A stretch of 5,847 nt of DNA, taken from positions 1 to 5,847 of the forward strand of contig JAFOFM010000073.1 of assembly GCA_017387265.1 (NCBI GenBank), given 5' to 3'. Below, in pieces: positions 1 to 5,847 of the stretch. The notes below the pieces were generated by a model. It had not been told where the DNA came from. It made no database searches and saw only the letters and a list, made by a program, of their open reading frames with translations. Position 1 is the stretch's first letter. Every line of letters begins with the position of its first letter. The translations under genes and the position numbers were made by a program. This DNA is from Peptococcaceae bacterium (GTDB lineage Bacteria; Bacillota; Peptococcia; Peptococcales; Peptococcaceae).

Positions 1-334
1 CATGCTGCAGCAGTCCTTCCCCTAGAAGTACGATATCCAGATGATCCAGATATAATTCCCGCGGTGCACTGCGCGAAATTTCTGCCAGTGCATCTGCAAC
101 CGATTCCCCCGTACCCTGAACAATCCACATACTGTCGCTGGAAATGTCAGCATCCGAAGCAGTCGGCATCACCAGCTGAATGGTCAGTTCATATTGACCA
201 TCTGTATAATCAATCGCAACGGTCTGCGCAATAGCAAGCTGATTAAATTCTTTTTTATCCCAGCAGCCATTACAGAACAACATCACAAGAACTATAAACG
301 GAAGCAGCTTCCCGCCTAAAACCAATGGTCTCAC
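1..334 (-). CDS. gerAC: GerAC-family spore germination lipoprotein, N-terminal part (cut by window edge)
   Basis: This is the lipoprotein (C) subunit of a GerA-type germinant receptor, expected on the outer face of the spore inner membrane. The 111 visible codons begin with a GTG at 334-332 that overlaps the gerAB stop as GTGA. A strong ribosome binding site (343-352) lies 10 bases upstream. The reading starts V-R-P-L-V-L-G-G-K and has a hydrophobic signal segment at about residues 10-20. Cys24 follows, then the family hallmark C-W-D-K-K-E-F-N (residues 24-31), matching the C-W-D-x-x-E-[LI]-N of GerAC proteins. The lipobox is unusual: residues -4 to -1 before Cys24 are F-C-N-G instead of the usual Leu at -3 and Ala/Ser at -2. 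The later part (Q-L-A-I-A-Q-T-V-A-I-D-Y, then an S-V-A-D-A-L-A-E-I-S-R segment) fits the start of the GerAC N-terminal domain. Family members are roughly 370-400 residues, so about two thirds lies beyond the left edge. The symbol is family-level; the paralogue group (gerA, gerB or gerK) cannot be told. Confidence 0.92.
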   Translation of the reverse strand, partial: MRPLVLGGKLLPFIVLVMLFCNGCWDKKEFNQLAIAQTVAIDYTDGQYELTIQLVMPTASDADISSDSMWIVQGTGESVADALAEISRSAPRELYLDHLDIVLLGEGLLQH

Positions 335-1431
335 AGACGGTCCACCTCCTTTCTTCGGAGATACAATACAGTCCCGGCAAAAATTAAAGTCAGCAGCACA
401 GGAAGCAGCACTGCTACAATTGGTGCCGCAAACTGTTCCAGACGAAACAGCCAGACTAAACGGTTCAGCTTTATACAAATCATGGCCGTTAATAAAACCA
501 TTATCCAGTGAAGCCACCAGTTTTTCTTTTTATCTAGAAGCTGATGCAGACTTTCAGATGCTGCCCATAAAAACAAGCTGCCAGTTACCAGCACGGTTGG
601 TATCCAGAATACCGTAACAAGCGCTTCTGTCCGCTCCAGAAACGAACTGACCTGAATCATGCGCGCCAATTCCAGCGGCAGCCATACAAGACCTCCCATA
701 CTTTGCTGTCCAAATACGCCCAGAGCCAGTAATGTCAATAAGAAAAATACCGCAGCTGACCCAGCCGCTGCCAGCACCATCTTGTTAAAACAATTTTCTG
801 ACTGTCGTATAGAAGGATACACCATAAACAGCACCAGAAAGCTGCTATATGAAAATATTCCATACAACATTGGTTGTAAAAAATCTCCGTTTTTCTGTAA
901 TGGTAGCAGCTGTTCCGGCATAAAACTGCCGATAGCTCCTGTAAACACCAGTGCTATGAGCAAAATATAAGCAAGAACAGCAAACGGAGTCATTCGTGCA
1001 ATATCCTCCAGCCCGTTCCTGGAAAGCCAGCCTGTCAGTATAAATACAGGAAGCAAAAGAAGCGCACGAGGTGTTTCGGGTAAAAGCTGTGTATGTAATA
1101 CTTCAATAAAACACCCCAGACATACCAATGCAAACAGTAAGTACAAACAGACAAACAAAGTTCCCGCTATTTTCCCGATTGGCTTTCCCAGCAGTTTCTC
1201 TAATGACTGCGGAAATGTCAGTTCCTCACAATGTTTTCGCCAGAATGTACAAACCAGAAGGATTAAAATCCCTGCTGCCAGCCCAGGTATACAGGAAACT
1301 AAACCAGCTGTTCCATTGGTATGAATCAGCATCACTGGCAGCATCCAGAAAAGACCGCCTTGTTGTAATAACAGAATAATTTGTATCACTTCACTACCCG
1401 ATATCTGTTTACTGCTTCCCACGGCTATCAT
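331..1431 (-). CDS. gerAB: GerAB-family spore germination permease-like protein
   Basis: This is the B subunit of a GerA-type receptor, an integral membrane protein of the spore inner membrane related to amino-acid transporters of the APC superfamily. In Bacillus GerAB-type subunits, this is the part that binds the germinant. The 366 residues match the usual family length of about 365. About ten hydrophobic segments are visible, at roughly residues 14-35, 40-62, 85-108, 122-136, 148-170, 185-205, 217-240, 269-292, 307-322 and 335-356. The segment E-R-T-E-A-L-V-T-V-F-W-I-P at about 266-278 corresponds to the conserved E-R-x-E stretch of the family. The gene overlaps the end of gerAA, and its TGA stop (333-331) overlaps the gerAC start. 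The ATG at 1431 sits directly against the ribosome binding site with no spacer. A GTG at 1422 (codon 4) is 9 bases from it and is arguably the better start, giving 363 residues. The germinant cannot be predicted from sequence. Confidence 0.93.
   Translation of the reverse strand: MIAVGSSKQISGSEVIQIILLLQQGGLFWMLPVMLIHTNGTAGLVSCIPGLAAGILILLVCTFWRKHCEELTFPQSLEKLLGKPIGKIAGTLFVCLYLLFALVCLGCFIEVLHTQLLPETPRALLLLPVFILTGWLSRNGLEDIARMTPFAVLAYILLIALVFTGAIGSFMPEQLLPLQKNGDFLQPMLYGIFSYSSFLVLFMVYPSIRQSENCFNKMVLAAAGSAAVFFLLTLLALGVFGQQSMGGLVWLPLELARMIQVSSFLERTEALVTVFWIPTVLVTGSLFLWAASESLHQLLDKKKNWWLHWIMVLLTAMICIKLNRLVWLFRLEQFAAPIVAVLLPVLLTLIFAGTVLYLRRKEVDRL
343..352 (-). promoter_or_regulatory. Ribosome binding site of gerAC
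   Basis: On the minus strand AAAGGAGGTG lies inside the last codons of gerAB. The GGAGG core ends 10 bases before the GTG at 334-332. This is a near-complete complement to the 3' end of 16S rRNA and is what selects the GTG start. It also suggests that gerAC translation is strong and coupled to termination of gerAB. Confidence 0.8.
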
Positions 1432-3073
1432 CTCCCTTATGCTTTAATGGCGGATTCCTTCGTTCCCAGAATCGTTTTTGAAAAACATTTTCCGTTTGCA
1501 ATGTGTTGCCTTGAAACTGAGGTTTCACCATCATCTGCCAGCGCGGAGCGCGCATCAGCACATCCTGCAATTCCCGGCCTTTCAATGGGGCCAGAGGTTC
1601 CAGATAGGGAAACCCGAAAGAACGCAACTGTAACAGATGAATTAAAATCCCCATAACACCCAGAGCCACACCATACAGGCCAAACGCTGCTGCAAGAAGC
1701 ATTAACGGAAACCGCAAAAGACGGATTGGATAAGAAGCTTCCATCGATGGTACAGCAAAAGATCCAATGGCCGTAATCGCCACAACAATTACCATTTGCG
1801 GAGCAACCAGATGTGCACTGACCGCTGCATCCCCGATAACCAGCGCTCCCACAATTCCGATCGTATTGCCAATAGCACCCGGGAGACGAATACTGGCCTC
1901 TCGTAGAAGTTCAAAACACAGCTCCATAATCAGTGCTTCTATAAATGCCGGAAATGGAATACCTTCTCTGGCTGCTGCAATGCTAAGCAAAAGATTTAAC
2001 GGAAGAATCTCAGGGTGATACGAGGTAATTGCAACATATAAAGACGGAAATAAAATTGCTATCAGTACGCCCATATACCGAATCCACCGCATAAACGTCC
2101 CCGGTATCATTCTGGTATAGTAATCTTCAGGCGACTGCAGCAGCTGCACAAACAGCAGAGGCAGTAAAATCACATTAGGAGAGCCATCCACTACCAGTGC
2201 AACACGTCCCTCCAGCAGAGAAGCCGCTACTTTATCCGGCCTCTCTGTATATTGCATCTGCGGAAATACCGATAAGGGACTATCTTCAATATACTGTTCA
2301 ATACAGCTGCTGTCTAAGATACTGTCTACATTTTTTAAACCATCTAAACGACGATGCACTTCTGCAACAATATTTTCATTTGCAACGCCTTTTAGATATA
2401 CAACTGCGACCTGCGTGCGAGTATATTTCCCCAGCGTTTTTTCTTCCAGTTTTAACTGACTGGTCCGCAGATGCCGTCGAATCAGCGCGGTATTAACACG
2501 CATAGCTTCGGTAAACGCCTCCTGCGGTCCACGCAATACAGCTTCGTTCTCTGCCCGACTTACCGGCCTCTGCGGAAATCCTTTTGCATCAACTATTAAT
2601 GCCTGCTGACAGCCATCGACTAAAAGCAAAACATCTCCATTCATCATAGAGAAACAGCCCTGTTCCAGGTTATCAATAATCGTAATTTCTCCGGCAGGCA
2701 GGAGCCGATTCTTAAAAAAAGAAAAATAATTTTGAAAATCGCTTCCGGATTCTGCATCATTTTCCGTAAATTCAGCGTCTAGTAAAAGAGGCTGCAGAAT
2801 ATTATCATGAACCACGCTGCTGTCCGTCATGCCATCAAAATAAAAAACAGCAGCCCTGCGTTTTTCACTGTCGCCAACCGTAATATGCCGATAAATTAAA
2901 TCACTGCAGCAGCTATAGTACTGTTTTACCCATTCCATATCCTGCGAGAGCAGACCGGAAACAGGAATCTTCTGCTCTGAAACAATCATAGAATCCGAAG
3001 AATTCACAGAGGTATCTGCAGCCGATAAAGATAATAGCTTCTGCAGAGGCTTATGCAAAATGAGTTTTTTCAT
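1409..3073 (-). CDS. gerAA: GerAA-family spore germination protein (receptor A subunit)
   Basis: This is the A subunit of a GerA-type nutrient germinant receptor in the spore inner membrane; work on Bacillus suggests A subunits oligomerise and may act as the ion-conducting part. The N-terminal soluble region spans about residues 1-325. It contains the hallmark R-G-P-Q-E-A-F-T-E-A-M-R-V-N followed by L-I-R-R-H-L (181-203), and E-G-R-V-A-L-V-V-D-G-S-P (288-299). The membrane part follows, with hydrophobic segments near 330-350, 355-388, 400-422, 426-445 and 452-483. It includes R-E-A-S-I-R-L-P-G-A-I-G-N-T-I-G-I-V-G (391-409), the most recognisable GerA signature. The C-terminal tail has P-Y-L-E-P-L-A-P (489-496) and is basic at the end. 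At 554 residues it is longer than B. subtilis GerAA (about 480), with extra sequence at both ends. The ATG at 3073 has AAGGAGG 5 bases upstream and a sigma-G-type promoter just before it. It is the first gene of the operon. The symbol is family-level only. Confidence 0.96.
   Translation of the reverse strand: MKKLILHKPLQKLLSLSAADTSVNSSDSMIVSEQKIPVSGLLSQDMEWVKQYYSCCSDLIYRHITVGDSEKRRAAVFYFDGMTDSSVVHDNILQPLLLDAEFTENDAESGSDFQNYFSFFKNRLLPAGEITIIDNLEQGCFSMMNGDVLLLVDGCQQALIVDAKGFPQRPVSRAENEAVLRGPQEAFTEAMRVNTALIRRHLRTSQLKLEEKTLGKYTRTQVAVVYLKGVANENIVAEVHRRLDGLKNVDSILDSSCIEQYIEDSPLSVFPQMQYTERPDKVAASLLEGRVALVVDGSPNVILLPLLFVQLLQSPEDYYTRMIPGTFMRWIRYMGVLIAILFPSLYVAITSYHPEILPLNLLLSIAAAREGIPFPAFIEALIMELCFELLREASIRLPGAIGNTIGIVGALVIGDAAVSAHLVAPQMVIVVAITAIGSFAVPSMEASYPIRLLRFPLMLLAAAFGLYGVALGVMGILIHLLQLRSFGFPYLEPLAPLKGRELQDVLMRAPRWQMMVKPQFQGNTLQTENVFQKRFWERRNPPLKHKGDDSRGKQ
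1432..1438 (-). promoter_or_regulatory. Ribosome binding site that bears on the gerAB start
   Basis: The minus-strand AAGGGAG lies within the last codons of gerAA and immediately touches the upstream ATG at 1431-1429. It is 9 bases from an in-frame GTG at 1422-1420. Spacing favours the GTG, codon identity favours the ATG. There is no other purine-rich site at good distance from the ATG. Confidence 0.55.
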
Positions 3074-3078
3074 AGCAT

Positions 3079-3085
3079 CCTCCTT
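3079..3085 (-). promoter_or_regulatory. Ribosome binding site of gerAA
   Basis: AAGGAGG on the minus strand ends 5 bases before the ATG at 3073-3071. A second ATG at 3078-3076 overlaps the spacer but is out of frame and too close to the site to compete. This supports the start chosen for gerAA. Confidence 0.85.
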
Positions 3086-3092
3086 TTTCTTC

Positions 3093-3121
3093 TAGTATGC
3101 CCGTCAGCATTGGCACTATAC
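3093..3121 (-). promoter_or_regulatory. Predicted sigma-G (forespore) promoter of the gerA operon
   Basis: On the minus strand a -35 GTATA (3121-3117) is followed by a 17-base spacer and a -10 CATACTA (3099-3093). Both elements fit the known B. subtilis sigma-G consensus (-35 GHATR, 17-18 bases, -10 CATWHTA) at every position. GerA-type operons are known to be transcribed by sigma-G in the forespore, so pattern and context agree. The inferred transcription start is near 3086, directly before the ribosome binding site, giving a leader of only about 13 bases. Sigma-F recognises related sequences, so some sigma-F activity cannot be excluded. Confidence 0.75.
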
Positions 3122-3142
3122 ACCAGAATTTAGCTAAAACTT

Positions 3143-3171
3143 TTGCCTATTATCTACTTGTATGATATAAT
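3143..3171 (+). promoter_or_regulatory. Predicted sigma-A-type promoter with extended -10 for the PBP gene
   Basis: A -35 TTGCCT (3143-3148, 4 of 6 to consensus) and a perfect -10 TATAAT (3166-3171) are separated by 17 bases. TGA precedes the -10, giving the TGn extended motif. The predicted transcription start is about 3178, which leaves a leader of about 18 bases before the PBP ATG. This looks like a vegetative housekeeping promoter rather than a sporulation one. Confidence 0.8.
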
Positions 3172-3173
3172 AG
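3147..3173. repeat. Short inverted repeat across the PBP promoter
   Basis: CTATTAT (3147-3153) and ATAATAG (3167-3173) are perfect 7-base inverted arms separated by 13 bases. The repeat runs from the last bases of the -35 through the -10. It could be an operator for a dimeric repressor, but the right arm is largely the -10 box itself and the region is AT-rich, so chance is a serious alternative. Confidence 0.3.
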
Positions 3174-3180
3174 ATTGATT

Positions 3181-3188
3181 AAAGGAGG
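3181..3188 (+). promoter_or_regulatory. Ribosome binding site of the PBP gene
   Basis: AAAGGAGG is followed by a 7-base T-rich spacer and then the ATG at 3196. It is a near-ideal match and spacing, and fixes the start of the PBP. Confidence 0.9.
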
Positions 3189-3195
3189 TCTTTTT

Positions 3196-5847
3196 ATGAC
3201 TGATAACAAGAGAAGCGAACAGGCATCTCCAAAAAGGAAAACAAAAACCAGATATAAAATTCACTGGTTCCGAATTCTGCTGGCAGTGATCGTGATCTGC
3301 GGCATTATCGGCTGCGGTGTTGCAGCAGGCGTTTGCCTCAGCATTGCAAAAGATACCCCGGATTTAAACAGCATTGATCTGGACAGCTATGCGGTAACCA
3401 GTACCATTCTCGACAAAGACGGTAATTCCGTCGGAAATCTGCACGCCGGTGAAAACCGTGTGCCGGTGGATTTCGATGAAATCTCCCCAAATGCAAGAAA
3501 TGCACTGGTAGCTATCGAAGACCAGCGTTTTTACAAGCATAACGGGGTAGACCCGATTCGTATTGGCGGCGCTATGATTGCCAATATCAAAGCCGGCGGC
3601 ATTGTTCAGGGCGGCAGTACTATCACCCAGCAGCTGACAGGGCTGGTATTTCTGGATCGTACCGAAAAATCCTACACCAGAAAACTGAAAGAAGCCATGC
3701 TGTCATTAAAAGTTGAAAAAGAATACAGCAAAGATGAAATTCTGACGCATTATCTGAATCGTGCCTACTTTGGCGGCGGCGCATACGGGATTGAAGCTGC
3801 AGCGGAATATTTCTTCGCCAAACACGCCAGTGAACTGACTGTTCCAGAAGCAGCCATGCTGGCAGGCTGTATCCAGAACCCGTCCAAATGGTCTCCAATC
3901 GGATTCCCTGAAAATGCTCTGAAACGCCGTAATCTGGTACTGGATCAGATGGCGGAATGTGAGTTCATTACAAAAGATGAAGCAGAACAGTATAAAGCAA
4001 CCGAAATCCAGTTATCGGATGTACGTGTTACTGCAAAAGAAAATAACGGAAAAACACCTTACCAGTCCTATATTAACCATGTTATTGAAGAAGCACTGGT
4101 TGCACTGGAACTGGAAGATAATGCAATGGCACTGTATACCGGCGGCTACATTATTCATACTACGATGGATCCGGCTGTACAGAACCGTATGGAACAGGTT
4201 TTCAACGATGATTCCAACTTCCCGAATGCAAGTATTCAGGCTGCCATGGTTGTTACCGATCCGAAAACCGGCGAAATTCGCGGGATTATGGGTGGACGTC
4301 ATCAGGAAGCTGCACGCGAACTGAACCGTGCAACCCAGTCTTATCGTCAGCCAGGTTCCTCTTTCAAACCAATTGCAGTTTATGCACCTGCATTTGAAGC
4401 GGGGTATGGCCCAGGTACTGTTGTAGATGACTATCCTAAAGATTATAACGGTCATGTATTCCAGAACAGCAATCGCACCTACAGCGGGCTGACAACCATT
4501 CGTAAAGGGATCGTGTCTTCCCTGAACGTTGTAGCCGTTAAGACTATGGAAATGACCGGTATCGATGAATGTTACAAATTCGCAAAAGAACTCGGCTTCT
4601 CCAAAATGACCAATAATGACCGCAACCTGTCTACCGCACTGGGCGGTTTGACAACAGGGGCATCCCCTCTGGAAATGGCAGGGGCATACGGCACATTTGC
4701 CAATAACGGGGTTTATATCGAACCATATGCAATCAGAAAAATTACCGACCAGAACGGCAAAGTTCTGTGGGAACACGATACAAAAAAAGAACCGGTTATG
4801 AGTGAACAGAGCGCTTATCTGCTGACAAGCTGTCTGACCGATGCGGCTACCAGCGGTACCGGTTCCCGCGCAAAAGTAAACGGTCATCAGACAGCCGGTA
4901 AAACCGGTACAACCTCTGATAACAAAGATGCATGGTTCGCCGGTTATACCAAACATTACGTAGGGGTTGTATGGATTGGTTATGACACCCCGAAAAAACT
5001 GGGCAACAACGCCTTCGGGGGTACTCTGTCCGCACCAATTTTCAGCAAAGTTATGAATACCATCCATCAGGGGCTTCCTGCTGAAAACTTTAAAACACCA
5101 TCAGGTATCACAACCGTTACAATTGATACTAAATCCGGTATGCTGGCAGGCAGTCTGACACCTCCGGAATATACCGCAAACGAAATGTTTAATGCAAAAC
5201 ACGTGCCAAAATCCTATTCGGATGTATGGGTAGAAACTTCTGTCTGCCCGGCATCCGGTCAGAAACTGAGTGCAGGATGCCCTGGTCCGGCAGAAACAAA
5301 AGTTGCGCTGGTTCGTAAACAGCCATGGGTACCGATAAATGGTATGGTTCCTGCCGATGCAGCTCTGGAACTAACTACTGAATGTGAAGTGCATTCTGGT
5401 AACGCTGCTGCTAATATCACCTTATCCGGTAACGGCCGTTACAATGCAAACGGCACACTGCAAAGTGTGGAACTGCAGTGGACACCTGCTTCCGGCGATC
5501 AGGTAGTATATATGATTCATCGTGCTACCTCTGCAGATTTCAGTGACGGTGAATTAATTGACGCATCTTCTGCGACTAGTTATGTAGATGGTTCTCCAAT
5601 CGGCGGTACAAATAATTATTACCGCATTGTCGCCATTGATGAACTGACAAGTCAGCAGCTTGGCGCATCCGGTATTATGTCCTTTGCAACACAGTCAAGC
5701 AGTTCTCAGCAGCCGGAACAGCAGCCTTCCGACACACCGGCTGATACAAAGCCACAGGCTCCAGCCAGCGGAATCTCGCTGAACGGCAGCAGCAGTAACG
5801 GGGCGGTTACCTTAACCTGGAACGCACCTGGAAACGGCAGTTATCAG
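3196..5847 (+). CDS. ponA: Class A penicillin-binding protein (PBP1A type) with C-terminal FN3-like tail, 3' end cut by window edge
   Basis: This bifunctional enzyme polymerises lipid II into glycan strands and cross-links the stem peptides, anchored in the cytoplasmic membrane with its domains outside. The frame is open for 884 codons to the last base. A basic cytoplasmic N-terminus (K/R-rich, residues 5-21) precedes one membrane segment (about 25-50). The GT51 glycosyltransferase domain (about 95-265) shows E108-D109 with F112 and H115 (EDxxFxxH), G-G-S-T-I-T-Q-Q-L (139-147), R162-K163-x-x-E166, and Y-L-N-R-A-Y-F-G-G-G-A-Y-G-I (186-199). The transpeptidase domain (about 348-625) has all three active-site motifs: S388-S-F-K391 with nucleophile Ser388, S442-L-N444, and K569-T-G-T572. 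A Cys-flanked segment (C684-P-A-S-G, then C695) follows, as often seen in clostridial PBPs. An FN3-like domain (about 745-832), a Q/S/P-rich linker (833-857) and the start of a second FN3-like repeat (from about 858, with V-T-L-T-W at 871-875) come last. The gene has its own promoter, diverging from gerAA. The symbol is by analogy to B. subtilis PBP1; orthology is not proven. Confidence 0.96.
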   Translation, partial: MTDNKRSEQASPKRKTKTRYKIHWFRILLAVIVICGIIGCGVAAGVCLSIAKDTPDLNSIDLDSYAVTSTILDKDGNSVGNLHAGENRVPVDFDEISPNARNALVAIEDQRFYKHNGVDPIRIGGAMIANIKAGGIVQGGSTITQQLTGLVFLDRTEKSYTRKLKEAMLSLKVEKEYSKDEILTHYLNRAYFGGGAYGIEAAAEYFFAKHASELTVPEAAMLAGCIQNPSKWSPIGFPENALKRRNLVLDQMAECEFITKDEAEQYKATEIQLSDVRVTAKENNGKTPYQSYINHVIEEALVALELEDNAMALYTGGYIIHTTMDPAVQNRMEQVFNDDSNFPNASIQAAMVVTDPKTGEIRGIMGGRHQEAARELNRATQSYRQPGSSFKPIAVYAPAFEAGYGPGTVVDDYPKDYNGHVFQNSNRTYSGLTTIRKGIVSSLNVVAVKTMEMTGIDECYKFAKELGFSKMTNNDRNLSTALGGLTTGASPLEMAGAYGTFANNGVYIEPYAIRKITDQNGKVLWEHDTKKEPVMSEQSAYLLTSCLTDAATSGTGSRAKVNGHQTAGKTGTTSDNKDAWFAGYTKHYVGVVWIGYDTPKKLGNNAFGGTLSAPIFSKVMNTIHQGLPAENFKTPSGITTVTIDTKSGMLAGSLTPPEYTANEMFNAKHVPKSYSDVWVETSVCPASGQKLSAGCPGPAETKVALVRKQPWVPINGMVPADAALELTTECEVHSGNAAANITLSGNGRYNANGTLQSVELQWTPASGDQVVYMIHRATSADFSDGELIDASSATSYVDGSPIGGTNNYYRIVAIDELTSQQLGASGIMSFATQSSSSQQPEQQPSDTPADTKPQAPASGISLNGSSSNGAVTLTWNAPGNGSYQ

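Noticed and set aside
2133..2160. CAG/CTG-rich repeat-like patch with GCAGCTGC palindrome in gerAA
   Set aside because: It encodes the conserved Q-L-L-Q-S-P region using the favoured CTG and CAG codons. Similar CTGCAG words recur across the operon for the same reason.
420..2496. Several plus-strand open frames of 65 to 99 codons opposite gerAB and gerAA
   Set aside because: All are antisense to intact, motif-bearing genes. Their translations look like no known family.
3074..3195. Small RNA, riboswitch or terminator in the intergenic region
   Set aside because: The space is filled by the two promoters and ribosome binding sites. There is no GC-rich hairpin followed by a T run, and both operons end outside the window.
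3623..3898. Minus-strand open frame of 91 codons opposite the PBP glycosyltransferase domain
   Set aside because: It overlaps conserved glycosyltransferase motifs on the other strand and its translation is low in recognisable features.
3959..4324. Plus-strand open frame of 121 codons within the PBP in another frame
   Set aside because: It is an out-of-frame shadow of the PBP region between the two catalytic domains, with a translation rich in Lys/Trp/His and no domain.
4012..5067. Long minus-strand open frame (351 codons) antisense to the PBP
   Set aside because: It lies wholly inside a clearly functional PBP frame with all catalytic motifs. Its product is an odd Cys/Phe/Asn-rich string with no recognisable domain. 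It is best explained by the PBP's codon bias leaving few stops in that antisense frame.
1..5847. Novel mobile, defence or phage-related system
   Set aside because: Every long stretch is accounted for by the germination operon, the PBP or their short shared intergenic region. No transposase, integrase, terminal repeats, CRISPR-like array or tRNA-like fold was seen.

Overview
The window looks like chromosomal DNA of an endospore-forming Gram-positive bacterium (Bacillota, probably class Clostridia). The main evidence is a gerA-type spore germinant-receptor operon, supported by strong AAGGAGG-type ribosome binding sites and moderate GC content. The cysteine-flanked C-terminal segment and FN3-like tail of the neighbouring penicillin-binding protein fit Clostridia, but genus cannot be fixed from this sequence. 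I saw no mobile element, CRISPR array, tRNA or rRNA, and no sign of a novel defence or mobile system.

Layout: the left half (1 to 3073) is a minus-strand operon in the canonical order gerAA (1409-3073), gerAB (331-1431), gerAC (1-334, cut by the left edge). The genes overlap tightly: gerAA and gerAB by 14 or 23 bases depending on the gerAB start, and gerAB and gerAC through a GTGA stop/start overlap. A 122-base intergenic region (3074-3195) follows. It holds two back-to-back promoters: a near-perfect forespore sigma-G promoter reading left into gerAA, and a sigma-A-type extended -10 promoter reading right. From 3196 to the right edge a single plus-strand frame encodes a class A penicillin-binding protein (glycosyltransferase plus transpeptidase). 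It carries an FN3-like domain, a Q/S/P-rich linker and the beginning of what looks like a second FN3 repeat, and it is still open at the last base.

How the genes work together: GerAA, GerAB and the lipoprotein GerAC are expected to form one receptor complex in the spore inner membrane that senses small nutrient germinants and triggers spore germination. The PBP builds and cross-links peptidoglycan, and its promoter looks like a vegetative housekeeping one. The two units share an intergenic region but appear to be expressed at different times, so their adjacency need not mean a shared function.

The most useful observations are the paired sigma-G/sigma-A promoter architecture with very short leaders, the ambiguous gerAB start, the GTG-started gerAC with an atypical lipobox, and the modular tail of the PBP.
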